DNA of 64,000 nucleotides from Megaustenia siamemsis (Eukaryota; Mollusca; Gastropoda; Stylommatophora; Ariophantidae), in the NCBI GenBank assembly GCA_032433765.1, contig JAVIAB010000124.1, forward strand, positions 75,386,119 to 75,450,118. Reading direction: 5' to 3'. Each line of letters starts with the position of its first letter. Positions within the stretch are counted from its first letter, which is position 1. The notes under the pieces are model-generated. The model was not told the DNA's origin and made no database searches. It was given only the letters and a program-made list of their open reading frames with translations. The position numbers and the translations under genes are program-made. Below, piece after piece: positions 1 to 11,243 of this stretch.

Positions 1-614
1 CGTGTTCGTCTACTGATTGTTCCTGTCCACACCGATTGAACGTGTTCGTCTACTGATTGTTCCTGTCCAGCATTGATTGAACGTGTTCGTCTACTGATTG
101 TTCCTGTCCAGCATTGATTGAACGTGTTCGTCTACGGATTGTTCCTGTCCAGCACCGATTGAACGTGTTCGTCTACTGATTGTTCCTGTCCAGCATTGAT
201 TGAACGTGTTCGTCTACTGATTGTTCCTGTCCAGCATTGATTGAACGTGTTCGTCTACTGATTGTTCCTGTCCAGCATTGATTGAACGTGTTCGTCTACT
301 GATTGTTCCTGTCCAGCATTGATTGAACGTGTTCGTCTACTGATTGTTCCTGTCCAGCACTGATTGAACGTGTTCGTCTACTGATTGTTCCTGTCCAGCA
401 CTGATTGAACGTGTTCGTCTACTGATTGTTCCTGTCCAGCATTGATTGAACGTGTTCGTCTACTGATTGTTCCTGTCCAGCATTGATTGAACGTGTTCGT
501 CTACTGATTGTTCCTGTCCAGCATTGATTGAACGTGTTCGTCTACTGATTGTTCCTGTCCAGCATTGATTGAACGTGTTCGTCTACTGATTGTTCATGTC
601 CAGCACCGATTGAA
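1..614. repeat. 41-bp minisatellite, about 15 copies, cut by the window start
   Basis: The unit begins CGTGTTCGTCTACTGATTG and is repeated head to tail with very few substitutions (CATTGATT versus CACCGATT or CACTGATT). The array starts before base 1, so its true length is unknown. Short open frames across its right edge are by-products. Confidence 0.97.
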
Positions 615-1463
615 CATATGCGTTCTTTGCCACTGAGAATGCTTTTCCTGCTTTCGCCCCTCGTGAAGCCGAGTTCCACCATTCTTTTGACGTGCGGATT
701 ATCCACAACTTTCTTCTCGCATCCTGTAAGATGTGTTCTTTTCAAACCCTCGCAATGTACTAATATTCTTATTGTTGTTAATATTATTATATCGTTATTG
801 TTATTATTTTACCCAAGCACGCTTTCACTAAAGCCATTTTCTCATTCTGATTATTATCAATGGGACTTTTGAAACACTAAAGCTCAGCATATCAAAACTT
901 GCAGTCCCCAGTAGATTTTGCGCCAACAAACGTCAGCCAGTAACATCTTCCAATAAAGTTGCTTCTACCAAAGATCTGCGATCCCCACTCCACCTATTAC
1001 TTCTAGCTCCGTTATTGTTTGTTATCGATCGTCTATGGTAGTTCTATTTCTACCATTAATGTATGCCTTGATAGGTTCCATTTGCGTCATGAGTCTTGCT
1101 TTGTGCAAAACTATTGTTTTTATTTTGTGATAGTAATAGCTTGGAGAGGGAAGCGAATGTTTAGAGTTAGGAAATAACTACTAGACAAGAAGTGATGCTG
1201 GCAGCACAGCACGTGATCACAGAAAACTGATTTGCTCGATTAGTTGTAGGAAAAATGTCCGCGAGCCCATGTACCCCCAACTGTTTAGTTTACCTACGAG
1301 CCTAGCTGCGTTATCGGAGGCAGATTGAGCGATTTGCTATCTTATGATAGTGCACGAGTACGGTGCTCACGTGCACTACTTGTGTGCAAAGTGATGCGGG
1401 CCGAGCTTTGGTTTCGGGTAGCTGGAGAGAGGTCTTAGGTTGCAACTTGGTGGTTTGAGTTGG
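615..1463. other. No gene or repeat recognised
   Basis: AT-rich single-copy-looking sequence between two minisatellites. An 84-codon open frame on the + strand (618-872) has no recognisable motif and starts at the array edge, so I do not call it a gene. Confidence 0.5.
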
Positions 1464-3172
1464 GTACATTAGTTATATAAAACTGACTTCGTTGCCTCGA
1501 TAACGTTAGTTATATAACTGACTTCGCTGCGTCGATAACGTTAGTTATATAACTGACTTCGTTGCGTCGATAACGTTAGTTATATAACTGACTTCGTTGC
1601 GTCGATAACGTTAGTTATATAACTGACTTTGCTGCGTCGATAACGTTAGTTATATAACTGACTTCGTTGCGTCGATAACGTTAGTTATATAACTGACTTT
1701 TGTTGCGTCGATAACGTTAGTTATATAACTGACTTTGCTGCGTCGATAACGTTAGTTATATAACTGACTTCGCTGCGTCGATAACGTTAGTTATATAACT
1801 GACTTCGCTGCCTCGATAACGTTAGTTTATAACTGACTTTGCTGCCTCGATAACGTTGCTATATAACTGACTTCGCTTGCGTCGATAACGTTAGTTATAT
1901 AACTGACTTCGCTGCGTCGATAACGTTAGTTATATAACTGACTTCGTTGCGTCGATAACGTTAGTTATATAACTGACTTTGCTGCCTCGATAACGTTAGT
2001 TATATAACTGACTTCGCTGCGTCGATAACGTTAGTTATATAACTGACTTTGCTGCTCGATAACGTTGGTTATATAACTGACTTTCGTTTGCGTCGATAAC
2101 ATTAGTTTATAACTGACTTCGTTGCGTCGATAACGTTATTATATAACTGACTTTGCTGCCTCGATAACGTTAGTTATATAACTGACTTCGCTGCCATCGA
2201 TAACGTTAGTTATATAACTGACTTCGTTGCGTCGATAACATTAGTTATATAACTGACTTCGCTGCCTCGATAACGTTAGTTATATAACTGACTTCGCTGC
2301 CTCGATAACGTTAGTTATATAACTGACTTCGTTGCGTCGATAACTTAGTTATATAACTGACTTTGCTGCCTCGATAACGTTAGTTATATAACTGACTTTG
2401 TTGCGTCGATAACGTTAGTATATATACTGACTCGTTGCGTCGATACGTTAGTTATATAACTGACTTTGTGGAAGACGAGTTAATAGGACTGCCTCGATAA
2501 CGTTAGTTATATAACTGACTTCGTTGCGTCGATAACGTTAGTTATATAACTGACTTTGTTGCGTCGATAACGTTAGTTATATAACTGACTTTGTTGCGTC
2601 GATAGCGTTAGTTATATAACTGACTTCGCTGCGTCGATAACGTTAGTTATACATATAACTGACTTTGCTGCGTCGATAACGTTAGTTATATAACTGACTT
2701 CGCTGCGTCGATAACGTTAGTTATATAACTGACTTTGCTGCGTCGATAACGTTAGTTATATAACTGACTTTGCTGCCTCGATAACGTTAGTTATATAACT
2801 GACTTCGTTGCGTCGATAACGTTAGTTATATAACTGACTTTGTTGCGTCGATACGTTAGTTATATAACTGACTTTGTTGCGTCGATAACGTTAGTTATAT
2901 AATTGACTTCGTTGCGTCGATAACGTTAGTTATATAACTGACTTTGTTGCGTCGATAACGTTAGTTATATAACTGACTTTGTTGCGTCGATAACGTTAGT
3001 TTATACTGACTTTGTTGCGTCGATAACGTTAGTTATATAACTGACTTCGTTGCGTCGATAACGTTAGTTATATAACTGACTTTGTTGCGTCGATAAACGT
3101 TAGTTATATAACTGACTTGTTGCGTCGATAACGTTAGTTATATAACTGACTTCGCTGCGTCGATAACGTTAC
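1464..3172. repeat. 35-bp minisatellite, about 48 copies, each with a 12-bp palindrome
   Basis: The unit is GATAACGTTAGTTATATAAC followed by TGACTTCGTTGCGTC. Variants differ at TTCG/TTTG and GCGTC/CCTCG, and single-base indels are frequent. AGTTATATAACT in each unit is a perfect palindrome. A foreign stretch (about 2466-2488) interrupts the array once. Confidence 0.97.
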
Positions 3173-3769
3173 TCATATTTTCATAGATAACGCATGTTCT
3201 GTCTGTTCTTGTATGCGTGTTACCAATATCACTGTAACCGGACATTGAGTCGTCTATCTTACACCTCCTGTCTGTTGTCTGATATACACAGGAAGGTCGT
3301 AGCACAGTCAGTGAGCTCTTGACTTCCTTGTTAATGCACTGCTTTTATTTTCTTCGGCCTTTCATATTCTTCTTTGTACAGTGGCAACGACAGGTGACAG
3401 GTGACAACGACAGATGACAGTTGACATGTTTTTGTTCCTTTCGTTGGCGTTGACCTAATGTCTAAAGCTAGCTCTCTTCGTCATCGCCCTTAAGGACGTT
3501 ATGTGGGATTGTGTTGTGGTCTGCGTGAGACCTGTGATGTTTTTCGCCCTTAGGTCCAACACATTCGCCTTCAACACCACATTTTTGAGTACAGGCTTGT
3601 CTTCCCCTCTCGACCCCTGTTCACTTGGCCAGACCAGACCAGTTAGTGAATACAGTTCTCGCCAGCGAAGAGGTGAAATCAGTTTTGGCTTCACCGATCC
3701 AGGCGCCAACCATCAGCTATGAGTCGCTGACAACGTGCAGCTCTGTTGCAGCTCTGTTGCGTCTCCATC
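3173..3769. other. No gene recognised
   Basis: Unique-looking sequence between the 35-bp array and a LINE fragment. It has a small ACAGGTGACA/ACAGATGACA repeat near 3387-3425. The 84-codon minus frame at 3455-3709 has no motif that I recognise. It abuts the LINE fragment, so it could be extended LINE 3' sequence. Confidence 0.4.
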
Positions 3770-3933
3770 CCCTTTGATATGTTTAAGCATTGAGTTATTT
3801 GCAGGTCATCTGCGAACATGTCCGTAGGTGTTGAGATCAGCTGGTGCCGCAGTGTCCAGCGACTGACGACTGCAGTTTTGTGTTGGTGGATAAGTCTTCT
3901 TACACGTCCACTAATATCATCGCTCTTCGTCAA
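3770..3933 (-). pseudogene. 3' fragment of an RNase H-type LINE (same family as 50.7-54.5 kb)
   Basis: Read on the minus strand it encodes GRVRRLIHQHKTAVVSR, matching GRVRRLINQQRTGVVSR near the C-terminus of the LINE at 50.7-54.5 kb. The nucleotide match continues through the 3' end (ATTGAGTTATTTGC in both). Only the end of the element is present, as expected for a 5'-truncated insertion. No TSD was established. Confidence 0.75.
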
Positions 3934-5064
3934 TGTTTACTTAAACATGTTCTGTAGCATGTGACCGGCGTGGTACATACATTTCAGTTGTAGCCGTTTC
4001 CAATCTCCTCTAGGTCGGTGTTAAGTCTACAATTCCTTGTTCGTAGTCCGAAGATGGTAGTCGCTTGTGTTGTCTTCTGGTTCATGTTGTGGCCTTGAGG
4101 GAATTTACTGTTTGTTTCAGCTTGCCATGCAAATCTATATATCCATGTGATTATGATAGCTTATGCTTCCGTCCTCATTGATACGTTTGTGACCACATTC
4201 TTCTGTATGGGGCTCAATGCCGAGAAGCTCAGAATGTATCATGGTCATGGTCGGTATTTTATGAAATACTTATGACTCCTGCTAACGACAACTTTCATAG
4301 ATGCCCGTCTTTCTGTTTGTTACGTTGAACATAGGAAACTGAACAACGCTGAATTAGGGCCTGGAAATTCACATTTGGCTCGAAAATGTATGAACATATT
4401 TTAGCTATGATAGGTTGGTTTCTAGAAACTTGTGCGGGTTGAAGTTACAAATGTGTTACAGAATGCAACTTTTGGAAGGCTTCAGTGGCGATCAACCTTT
4501 CTGCTCATTGCATGCCACCAATAGACTTGCTTTTGTAACTCTTATCGACCATCCTCATTACAATGCACAGTTTTACGTCTCATCTTGTGAGTTTCTCATT
4601 TTCTTACGGTCAGCACAGACAGGTTAAAAAGAAAAACAAAAACTTCAATAGGCGTGTAGGGAAGACATGCTGTGAGAGAACACCAAGTCGAACTGGCACA
4701 AACGTCGTACTCAGGACAGGTGGAAATCCTGCATGACATTTCAAAGCAGCACCAATAAGTTATCTCTCCAACTCTAATCATGGCTGCGTTCCTTACAACT
4801 ACCTGTCATGGAATCTCGCGAGAGTGAATCTCCAACTATAGTGTCATCATACCACACTAGACTCAACCTCTAACTGTCCTATCATCGTATGACGCTAGCA
4901 TGAACCTCTAAGTGCCCGATCTTCATGTCACGCTAGAATGAACAGAAGCCGACTGAGACCGTATCACGGTAGATAGGACCTCACTCATGTTACATACTTC
5001 TTCTTACCTTTAAAGTATAGAAAACAACGGGTGTCTTTTGGTGGACTATTCTTTTATATTATTG
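3934..5064. other. No gene recognised; weak degenerate repeats
   Basis: About 4806-4935 contains three degenerate copies of a CACACTAGACTCAACCTCTA-like segment. The rest looks single copy. Short open frames here (60-70 codons) show no domain. Confidence 0.4.
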
Positions 5065-7545
5065 TAGGGTATGTTGGTGATGGTGAAGCTGGTGATTGTG
5101 AGAGGAGGTGATGATACAAGCTTGTCATAATGGGTGCTGGTGAAGATGGGTTCTGGTGATAATGTCCACTGTGAACGGTAGAACGGTGGTCCTGGTGATG
5201 TGGGGCGCTGATGATGGTGGAACTGGTGATGATGAACGCTGGTATGGTGAAAACTGGTGATGGTGGGCGCTGATGATGGTGGAACTGGTGATGATGAACG
5301 CTGGTAATGGTGGAAACTGGTGATGATGATGAACGCTGGTAATGGTGGAAACTGGTGATGATGATGAACGCTGTAATGGTGGAAAACTGGTGATGATATA
5401 CGCCAGTGATGGTGGACGCTAGTGACGGTGGACGCTAGTGACGGTGGACGCTAGTGACGGTGGACGCTAGTGACGGTGGACGCTAGTGATGGTGAACGCA
5501 AGAGATTGTGGACGCTAGTGATGGTGGGCGCTAGTGATGGTGACAGCTAAGTGATGGTGGACGCAAGAGATGGTGGACGCTAGTGATGGTGGACGCTAGT
5601 GATGGTGGACGCTAGTGATGGTGGACGCTAGTGATGGTGGACGCTAGTGATGGTGGGCGCTAGTGATGGTGGACGCTAGTGATGGTGGACGCAAGAGATG
5701 GTGGACGCTAGTGATGGTGGACGCTAGAGATGGTGGACGCTAGTGATGGTGGACGCTAGTGATGGTGGACGCTAGTGATGGTGGACGCTAGTGATGGTGG
5801 AACCTGGTGACGGTGGACGCTTTCGATGGTGGACGCTGGTGATGGTGGACGCTAGAGATGGTGGACGCTAGTGATGGTGGACGCTAGAGATGGTGGACGC
5901 TAGTGATGGTGGAACTGGTGACGGTGGACGCTTTCGATGGTGACGCTGGTGATGGTGGACGCTAGAGATGGTTGGACGCTAGTGATGGTGGACGCTAGAG
6001 ATGGTGGACGCTAGTGATGGTGGACGCTAGTGATGGTGGAACCTGGTGACGGTGGACGCTTTCGATGGTGGACGTCGGTGATGGTGGACGCTAGTGATTG
6101 TGGACGCTTTCGATGATGGAAACTAGTGATGGTGGACGCTAGTGATGGTGGACGCTGGTGATGGTGGACGCTGGTGATGGTGGACGCTGGTGATGGTGGA
6201 CGCTGGTGATTGTGGAAACTGGTGATGATGGACACTAGTGATGGTGGACACTAGTGATGGTGGACGCTATTGATGATGGACGCTAGTGATGGTGGACGCT
6301 GGTGATGGTGGACGCTAGTGATGGTGGACGCTGGTGATGGTGGAGGCCGTGATGGTGGAGGCCGGATGGTGGAGGCTGAGGATGTTGGAGGCCGGTGATG
6401 TGGACGCCGGGTGGTGGATGGTGGATGATGGTGATGGTGGACGCTGGTGATGTTGGAGACTGGTGAGGATGAATGCTGGTGATGGTGACGGTGTTCACGG
6501 TGGACGCTAGTGATGGTGGAAACTGGTGATGATAAACGCTGTGATGGTGGAGACTGGTGAGGATGAATGCTGGTGATGGTGTCGCCAGTGATGGTGGACG
6601 GTGTTTACGGTGGACGCTAGTGATGGTGGAAACTGGCGATGAATGCCAGTGATGGTGGAATCTGGTGATGATGGACGCCAGTGATGGTGGACACTAGTAT
6701 GGTGGACTCTAGTGATGGTAGAGACTGGTGATGATGGAAACTGGTGATGGCGGAGACTAGTGATGGTGGAGACTGGTGATGGTAGAGACTGGTGATGGTA
6801 GACACTAGTGATGGTGGAGACTGGTGATGGTAGAGACTGGTGATGGTGGAAACTAGTGATGGTAGAGACTGGTGATGGTGGAAACTGGTGATGGCGGAGA
6901 CTAGTGGTGGTGGAGACTGGTGTATGGCGGAGACTAGTGATGGTGGAGACTGGTGATGGTAGAGACTGGTGATGGTGGAAACTGGTGATGGTGGAAACTG
7001 GTGATGGTGGAAACTAGTGATGTAGAGACTGGTGATGGTGGAAATTAGTTATGGTAGAGACTGGCGATGGTGGAAACTGTTGATGGTGGAGACTGGTGAT
7101 GGTGGAGACTGGTGATGGTGGAGACTGGTGATGGGGGGAAATTAGTGAGGTGGAGATGGTGATGGTGACTGGTGGGATGACGCTGGTGATGTGGAAACTG
7201 GTAATGGTGGACACTAGTGATGGTGCAAACTGGTGATGGTAAACGCTGTGATGGTGGAAACTTTTGATCGTGAACGCTGGTAATGGTGGACGCCAGTGAT
7301 GAAGTTTTCTATAGTGGACGCTGTAATGGTGGAAACTGGTAATGGTAGAAACTGGTGATCTTGAACGCTGGTAATGGTGGAAACTGCTGATCGTGAACGA
7401 TGGTAATAGTGGAAACTGTTGAGCGTGAACGCTGGTAATGGTGGAAACTGTAATGGTGGAAATTGTTGAACGTGAATCTCTGGTGATGGTGGAAACTGTT
7501 GATCGTGAACGATGGTGACGGTGGAAACTTGTGATGGTGGACGTA
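5065..7545. repeat. Degenerate 16-bp minisatellite
   Basis: The core unit GATGGTGGACGCTAGT drifts to GATGGTGGAAACTGGT in the right half, with many indels. Sixteen bp is not a multiple of three, so minus-strand frames read as a 16-residue His/Pro/Ser/Thr repeat in short open pieces. These are by-products of the array. Confidence 0.93.
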
Positions 7546-7905
7546 TATGATTGTGAACGCTAGTGATGGTGGGACGACTATAATTGTGAACGCTAGTGAT
7601 GGTGGGACGTATATGATTGTGAACGCTAGTGGTTGGTGGGACGAATATATTGTGAACGCTAGTGATATTGGAACGTATATGATTGTGAACGCTAGTGATG
7701 TTTGGACGTATATGATTGTGAACGCTAGTGATGTTGGGACGTATATGATTGTGAACGCTAGTGATGGTGGGACGTATATGATTGTGAACGCTAGTGTTGG
7801 TGGGACGAATATAATTGTGAACGCTAGTGATGTTGGGACGTATATTATTGTGAACGCTAGTGATGTTAGGACGTATATGATTGTGAACGCTGATGGTGGT
7901 GGATT
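7546..7905. repeat. 33-bp minisatellite, about 11 copies, in frame on the + strand
   Basis: The unit ATGATTGTGAACGCTAGTGA plus TGGTGGGACGTAT looks derived from the neighbouring 16-bp repeat (GTGAACGCTAGTGATGGTGG is shared). Because 33 is a multiple of three, a 122-codon frame is open, reading MIVNASDGGTY repeatedly. Nothing else supports a protein. Confidence 0.92.
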
Positions 7906-8127
7906 TATGGAATGAAAGAAGCGGTGTTAACTTTTGAGGTTCATTTACAAGACAATAACAATCATCTTCACATTAGAATGGCGGGTTATATTACATTACT
8001 GCTAGTCATTTCATTGTAATTTCCGCCGCTCGACCATTTTGTGTAAGATCTCACATCCAGGCGCACAAGAATCCCGTCTTTCCATGTCAAATTAACTTAC
8101 AATCTTATCTCATCATCGTCACCACCT

Positions 8128-8203
8128 CCATCCATCCATCCATCCATCCATCCATCCATCCATCCATCCATCCTCCGTCCGTCCGTCCGTCCGTCCGTCC
8201 GTC
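8128..8203. repeat. Tetranucleotide microsatellites (TCCA)n then (GTCC)n
   Basis: About 12 TCCA units followed directly by about 8 GTCC units, just beyond the 3' end of the minus-strand RTE copy that starts near 8205. Confidence 0.95.
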
Positions 8204-8204
8204 C

Positions 8205-9093
8205 TCTGTCCCATGCCTGTTGGCGTAGGTGATCATGTCTCTCAAAACTTTCGATCTCGACAGTTATTTTTTCATTTCTGTTGTTGACCTTCTGCCAGGC
8301 AATTGTCTTAAGCTGTCTGGTATCTTTTATCTTTTTTTCCCTCTATCTCTTCATCCTCTATTTTCCCAGTTGCAACAATATATTCCAGCTGTTCCCTTCT
8401 CATTACATGACCAAAAAAAAATGATGTTTCTTCCTAATATTGGATATTAGCTCTCTTTTTGCTTTGGACTCTTTCAGAACGTTTTCATTATTCTTCTTAG
8501 CTGTCCCTGGTATTCTCAACATTCTTCTGTAAAACCACATTTACACGGCCTCCAGTGATTTTCTTGTCTGTTGTCCTAAGACAACAAATAATCATAATTT
8601 AACCGCGAATTCATGATTCACATCCATATGTTAGACTGACTCTACATAACATTTAAGAACTCTTTTTCTTGTTTCTATTGTCAAAAATGGATTGCACTGT
8701 ATCTACCTCATTTTTTTTTTGGAAAGCTGCGTTTGCCTGAGCAATTCTGCTTCTCACCTCTGATGTACTTCTACATCTGAGGTTAACATTGTTCCCAGAT
8801 ATTTAAATTCATTTACCTGTTTTAATATGTTTTCCCCTTGTCTGTATTGTGCATTGCGGTGATATTTGTTTCTTTTTTGCTACCATTACTTCCGTTTTTT
8901 TTTTTGGCTATTAAGGTTCTTTATTTGTTATTTCCTCCATAAAAATGTCTAACATTTCTTGTAATTCATGTTCACTCTAGCGATTAAGAATGTATCATCA
9001 CCATACTTTAGATTATTTATATTATGACCTCCGATTGTTATTCCAGGCATGCCCCTCACGGATCTTAAAATAATCTGACTATACTGAAATCTG
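8205..9093 (-). mobile_element. RTE-B-like retrotransposon, 3' part of an interrupted copy
   Basis: On the minus strand this is the RT C-terminal half and 3' end of a non-LTR element, homologous over its full length to the better copy at 13.19-14.28 kb (matches to YADDTVLIA-, NEFKYLGTL-, MWFYRRMLRVPW- and GRQREK-type segments). Stops and frameshifts break it. It ends abruptly at 9093 inside the segment coding the RT core, and the same element resumes at 10366. The gap is a later insertion with a 13-bp TSD. The RTE clade is assigned from the style of the RT and C-terminal motifs and from the (GAT)n 3' tails of its relatives, without a database search. Confidence 0.8.
9081..9093. repeat. Left target-site duplication (13 bp)
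   Basis: ATACTGAAATCTG here is repeated exactly at 10353-10365. Joining the flanks there restores continuity of the interrupted RTE-B copy (AATAATCTGACT... then GTGACAGCATACAA), as the uninterrupted copy near 14.07-14.11 kb predicts. Confidence 0.85.
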
Positions 9094-9305
9094 TATTTTG
9101 CTTACAGTAGCTTGATGACGATCGGGTATCACCTGTAGAACATGATGTCCCCTACCGAACGAGGGTTGTTTTACTTCGGGTTAGCCTTTTACTCTACTGA
9201 GCATACCTGCAAGGCAGCAGGGCAGCCGCAGGTTGTACTGTTTACTGCATACAGTAGCATGTAAAATTACCCGACCTGACATATTTTTGAATTCAGGTTC
9301 CTGAT
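9094..9305. other. Unidentified 5' part of the nested insertion
   Basis: This sits inside the TSD-bounded insertion but matches no RTE segment that I can recognise. Its last bases (TTCAGGTTCCTGATA) recur at 12698-12712, so it may carry a dispersed repeat. Confidence 0.4.
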
Positions 9306-9593
9306 ACAGTCTAAAATGAAAAGAGAACTACTAAGCACAATTCAAACTAGACAAATGCGATTTTTGGGCCATATTAAAAGACCACAACAGCCTACTAAAA
9401 GTAATCGTGGAGAGGAAAATACAAGGTAAAAGAGACAGCAGACCAAGACTAACATGGACGAGTAACATCAAAAGAGGGACAAACCAGCCTATGACAACCT
9501 GCACCATCAAAGCAAGAGACAGAGCAGAATTGCGCTCCATGATAGCCAACCTTCGATGTGGAGATGGCACTCGATGATGATGATGATGATGAT
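9306..9593 (+). mobile_element. RTE-A-like 3' fragment with (GAT)n tail
   Basis: Homologous to the 3' ends at 47.98-48.24 kb (+) and 40.09-40.35 kb (-). Shared text includes ACATGGACGAGTAACATCAA and the terminal GGCACTCGATGATGATG. The tail is a GAT microsatellite, which then runs into RTE-B sequence. The coding potential (the basic segment after the RT, GKRG-G-PRLTW type) is frameshifted. Confidence 0.8.
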
Positions 9594-10352
9594 ATAGTCT
9601 TAATCGCTAAGAGTGAAAATGAGTTACAAGAAATGTTAGACATATTAGTGAAAGAAAGCACAAATAAAGGACTCAGCCTTATAGCAAAAAGACAGAAGTA
9701 ATGGTAACAACAAAGAAAAAGACATCACCTCAGTGCAAAATAAAAACAAATGAAGAATATTAAGACAGGTAAATGATTTAAATATTTGGGAACACTGTTA
9801 ACCTCAGATGTAGGTGTACAACCGGGTGAGATGCAGAATGGCTCAGCAAAAGCATCTTTCAAAAAACTGAAAGATACTATGCAATCCATTTTTGACAATA
9901 GAAACAAGAAAAAGAGTTCTTAAATGTTACGTAGAGCCAGTCTTAACATATGGATGTGAATCATGAACAAATTAGGAAAACAGACAAGAAAATCACTGGA
10001 GTCTGTAGAAATGTGGTTTTACAGAAGAATGTTGAGAGTACCATGGACAGCTAAGAAGAGTAATGAAGATGTTCTGAGAGAGGTCAAAGCAAAAGAGATC
10101 TAATTTCCAACATTAGGAAGAAACAATCATCATTTTTTGGCCATGTAATGAGAAGAGAACAACTGGAATATATTGTAACAACTTGGAAAATCGAGGGACG
10201 AAGAGATAGAGGGAAGCAAAGAGAAAGATACCAGACAGCTTCAGAGAATGGCTTGGCAGAAGACCAACAACAGAAATGATAATTAACTGTCGTGATGGAA
10301 AGTTGTGGAGAGACATGATCACCTACACCAGCAGGCTTGGTGCTTGATGATG
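9587..10352 (+). mobile_element. RTE-B-like copy on the + strand, nested, 5'-truncated at the YADD codons
   Basis: This reads TVLIAKSENELQEMLDIL, then PFLTIETRKRVLKCYVEP, MWFYRRMLRVPWTAKKSNED and a basic C-terminus. It begins exactly where the codons for the RT catalytic Asp-Asp (GATGAT) would lie, fused to the (GAT)n tail of the RTE-A fragment. It ends in TTGATGATG immediately before the right TSD. Several frameshifts and stops make it non-functional. Confidence 0.82.
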
Positions 10353-10365
10353 ATACTGAAATCTG
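10353..10365. repeat. Right target-site duplication (13 bp)
   Basis: Exact copy of 9081-9093 and direct neighbour of the (GAT)n 3' end of the nested element. Confidence 0.85.
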
Positions 10366-10502
10366 GTGACAGCATACAACTTTGCCAACACCCTGTTTTA
10401 GTTGTTGAAACGTTCTCAATTGGTTTTCAATTCCTATGGCCGCTGTTTGTTGCCAGTACATGTTCTTTATTATTTATTCTTAGATCTTTGCTGTCTACGT
10501 TT
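10366..10502 (-). mobile_element. Interrupted RTE-B copy resumes (RT region upstream of YADD)
   Basis: The minus strand encodes a YWQQTAAI-type segment followed by a degraded G-RQ-C motif-B-like region, matching 14.10-14.24 kb. It is cut again at 10502 by a SINE and continues for about 40 bp from 10777 (TCTACGTTTTATGCCTTCTA). Confidence 0.78.
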
Positions 10503-10764
10503 ATAAAAAGTAAAAGTAAAGTACCCCGTCACGCCAAGTGGCGTATAGGGAATATGGTGTTAGTGACCTTATATTTTACAGACCTTCAGTACATGATTTT
10601 TTGGGGTAATGTGGTCGGTATTACGCCCGTGCTGCTTTACTTTCCCAGAAAAAAATCCGGTACCATTTTAAGGCTGAGTGAACCCGGAGGCCGTGGGTTG
10701 GGATCGAACCCTACCCCTTGTCCTTTGTAGTCCAGTCCACTAACCACTGAGCTATCGCAGCTCC
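10503..10764 (-). mobile_element. tRNA-derived SINE, monomeric form, with 12-bp TSD
   Basis: On the minus strand it starts GGGAGCTGCGATAGCTCAGTG, which contains a Pol III A-box (TAGCTCAGTGG), followed by a B-box (GGTTCGATCC). It then has a roughly 170-bp unrelated body and ends in GTACTTTACTTTTACTTTTT. Exact TSDs CTGTCTACGTTT lie at 10491-10502 and 10765-10776, inside the RTE-B copy. Two other copies (20.65 and 62.93 kb) carry an extra tRNA-like unit at the 5' end that this one lacks. Confidence 0.92.
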
Positions 10765-10904
10765 CTGTCTACGTTTTATGCCTTCTACAATTTGATTATT
10801 TCTTTATTTTTATTTTTTTATTTGATTAGTTGAATTACAGAAAAAAATACTTGTATGCTCACTTGCAACAATCGTGTACTTACCAATAGATTTGTTTGCC
10901 ATCT

Positions 10905-10908
10905 CAAA

Positions 10909-10943
<35 letters not shown>

Positions 10944-10955
10944 TAAAAATAATAA
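10905..10955. repeat. (AAT)n microsatellite
   Basis: About 13 AAT/AAA units in AT-rich sequence just beyond the interrupted RTE-B copy. Nothing else is recognised between about 10820 and 11230. Confidence 0.9.
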
Positions 10956-11243
10956 TATAGATTGGAGTGCCATGATAGGCCACGCAAGATCACACACAAT
11001 GACTAATTGTCATAACTAGTTCTGTTCTGGAATAGCGGTCACGGCCATATATAGAAAGTTCAATGATGAAACTGACGTTTTGTAGAATTTGTTTATTCTG
11101 GTGTCTTCTCTCTCGTTGAAATGTGGTTTGTCCTTGTTTGTTATCCGATCTTCTTTACCATATGCACAATTTCTGACTATCGTTATCACTTGTTAGAAAC
11201 ATTGCTTTCACACTTCCGTTTTAGGTGAATGATGTGAAGATAT

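Noticed and set aside
7547..7915. 122-codon MIVNASDGGTY repeat protein
   Set aside because: Frame is open only because the unit is 33 bp; no upstream coding context or signal.
9378..10352. A single continuous RTE gene across the 9.3-10.35 kb region
   Set aside because: Left part matches the RTE-A 3' end including its (GAT)n tail, right part matches RTE-B; they are two element ends joined, with many frameshifts.
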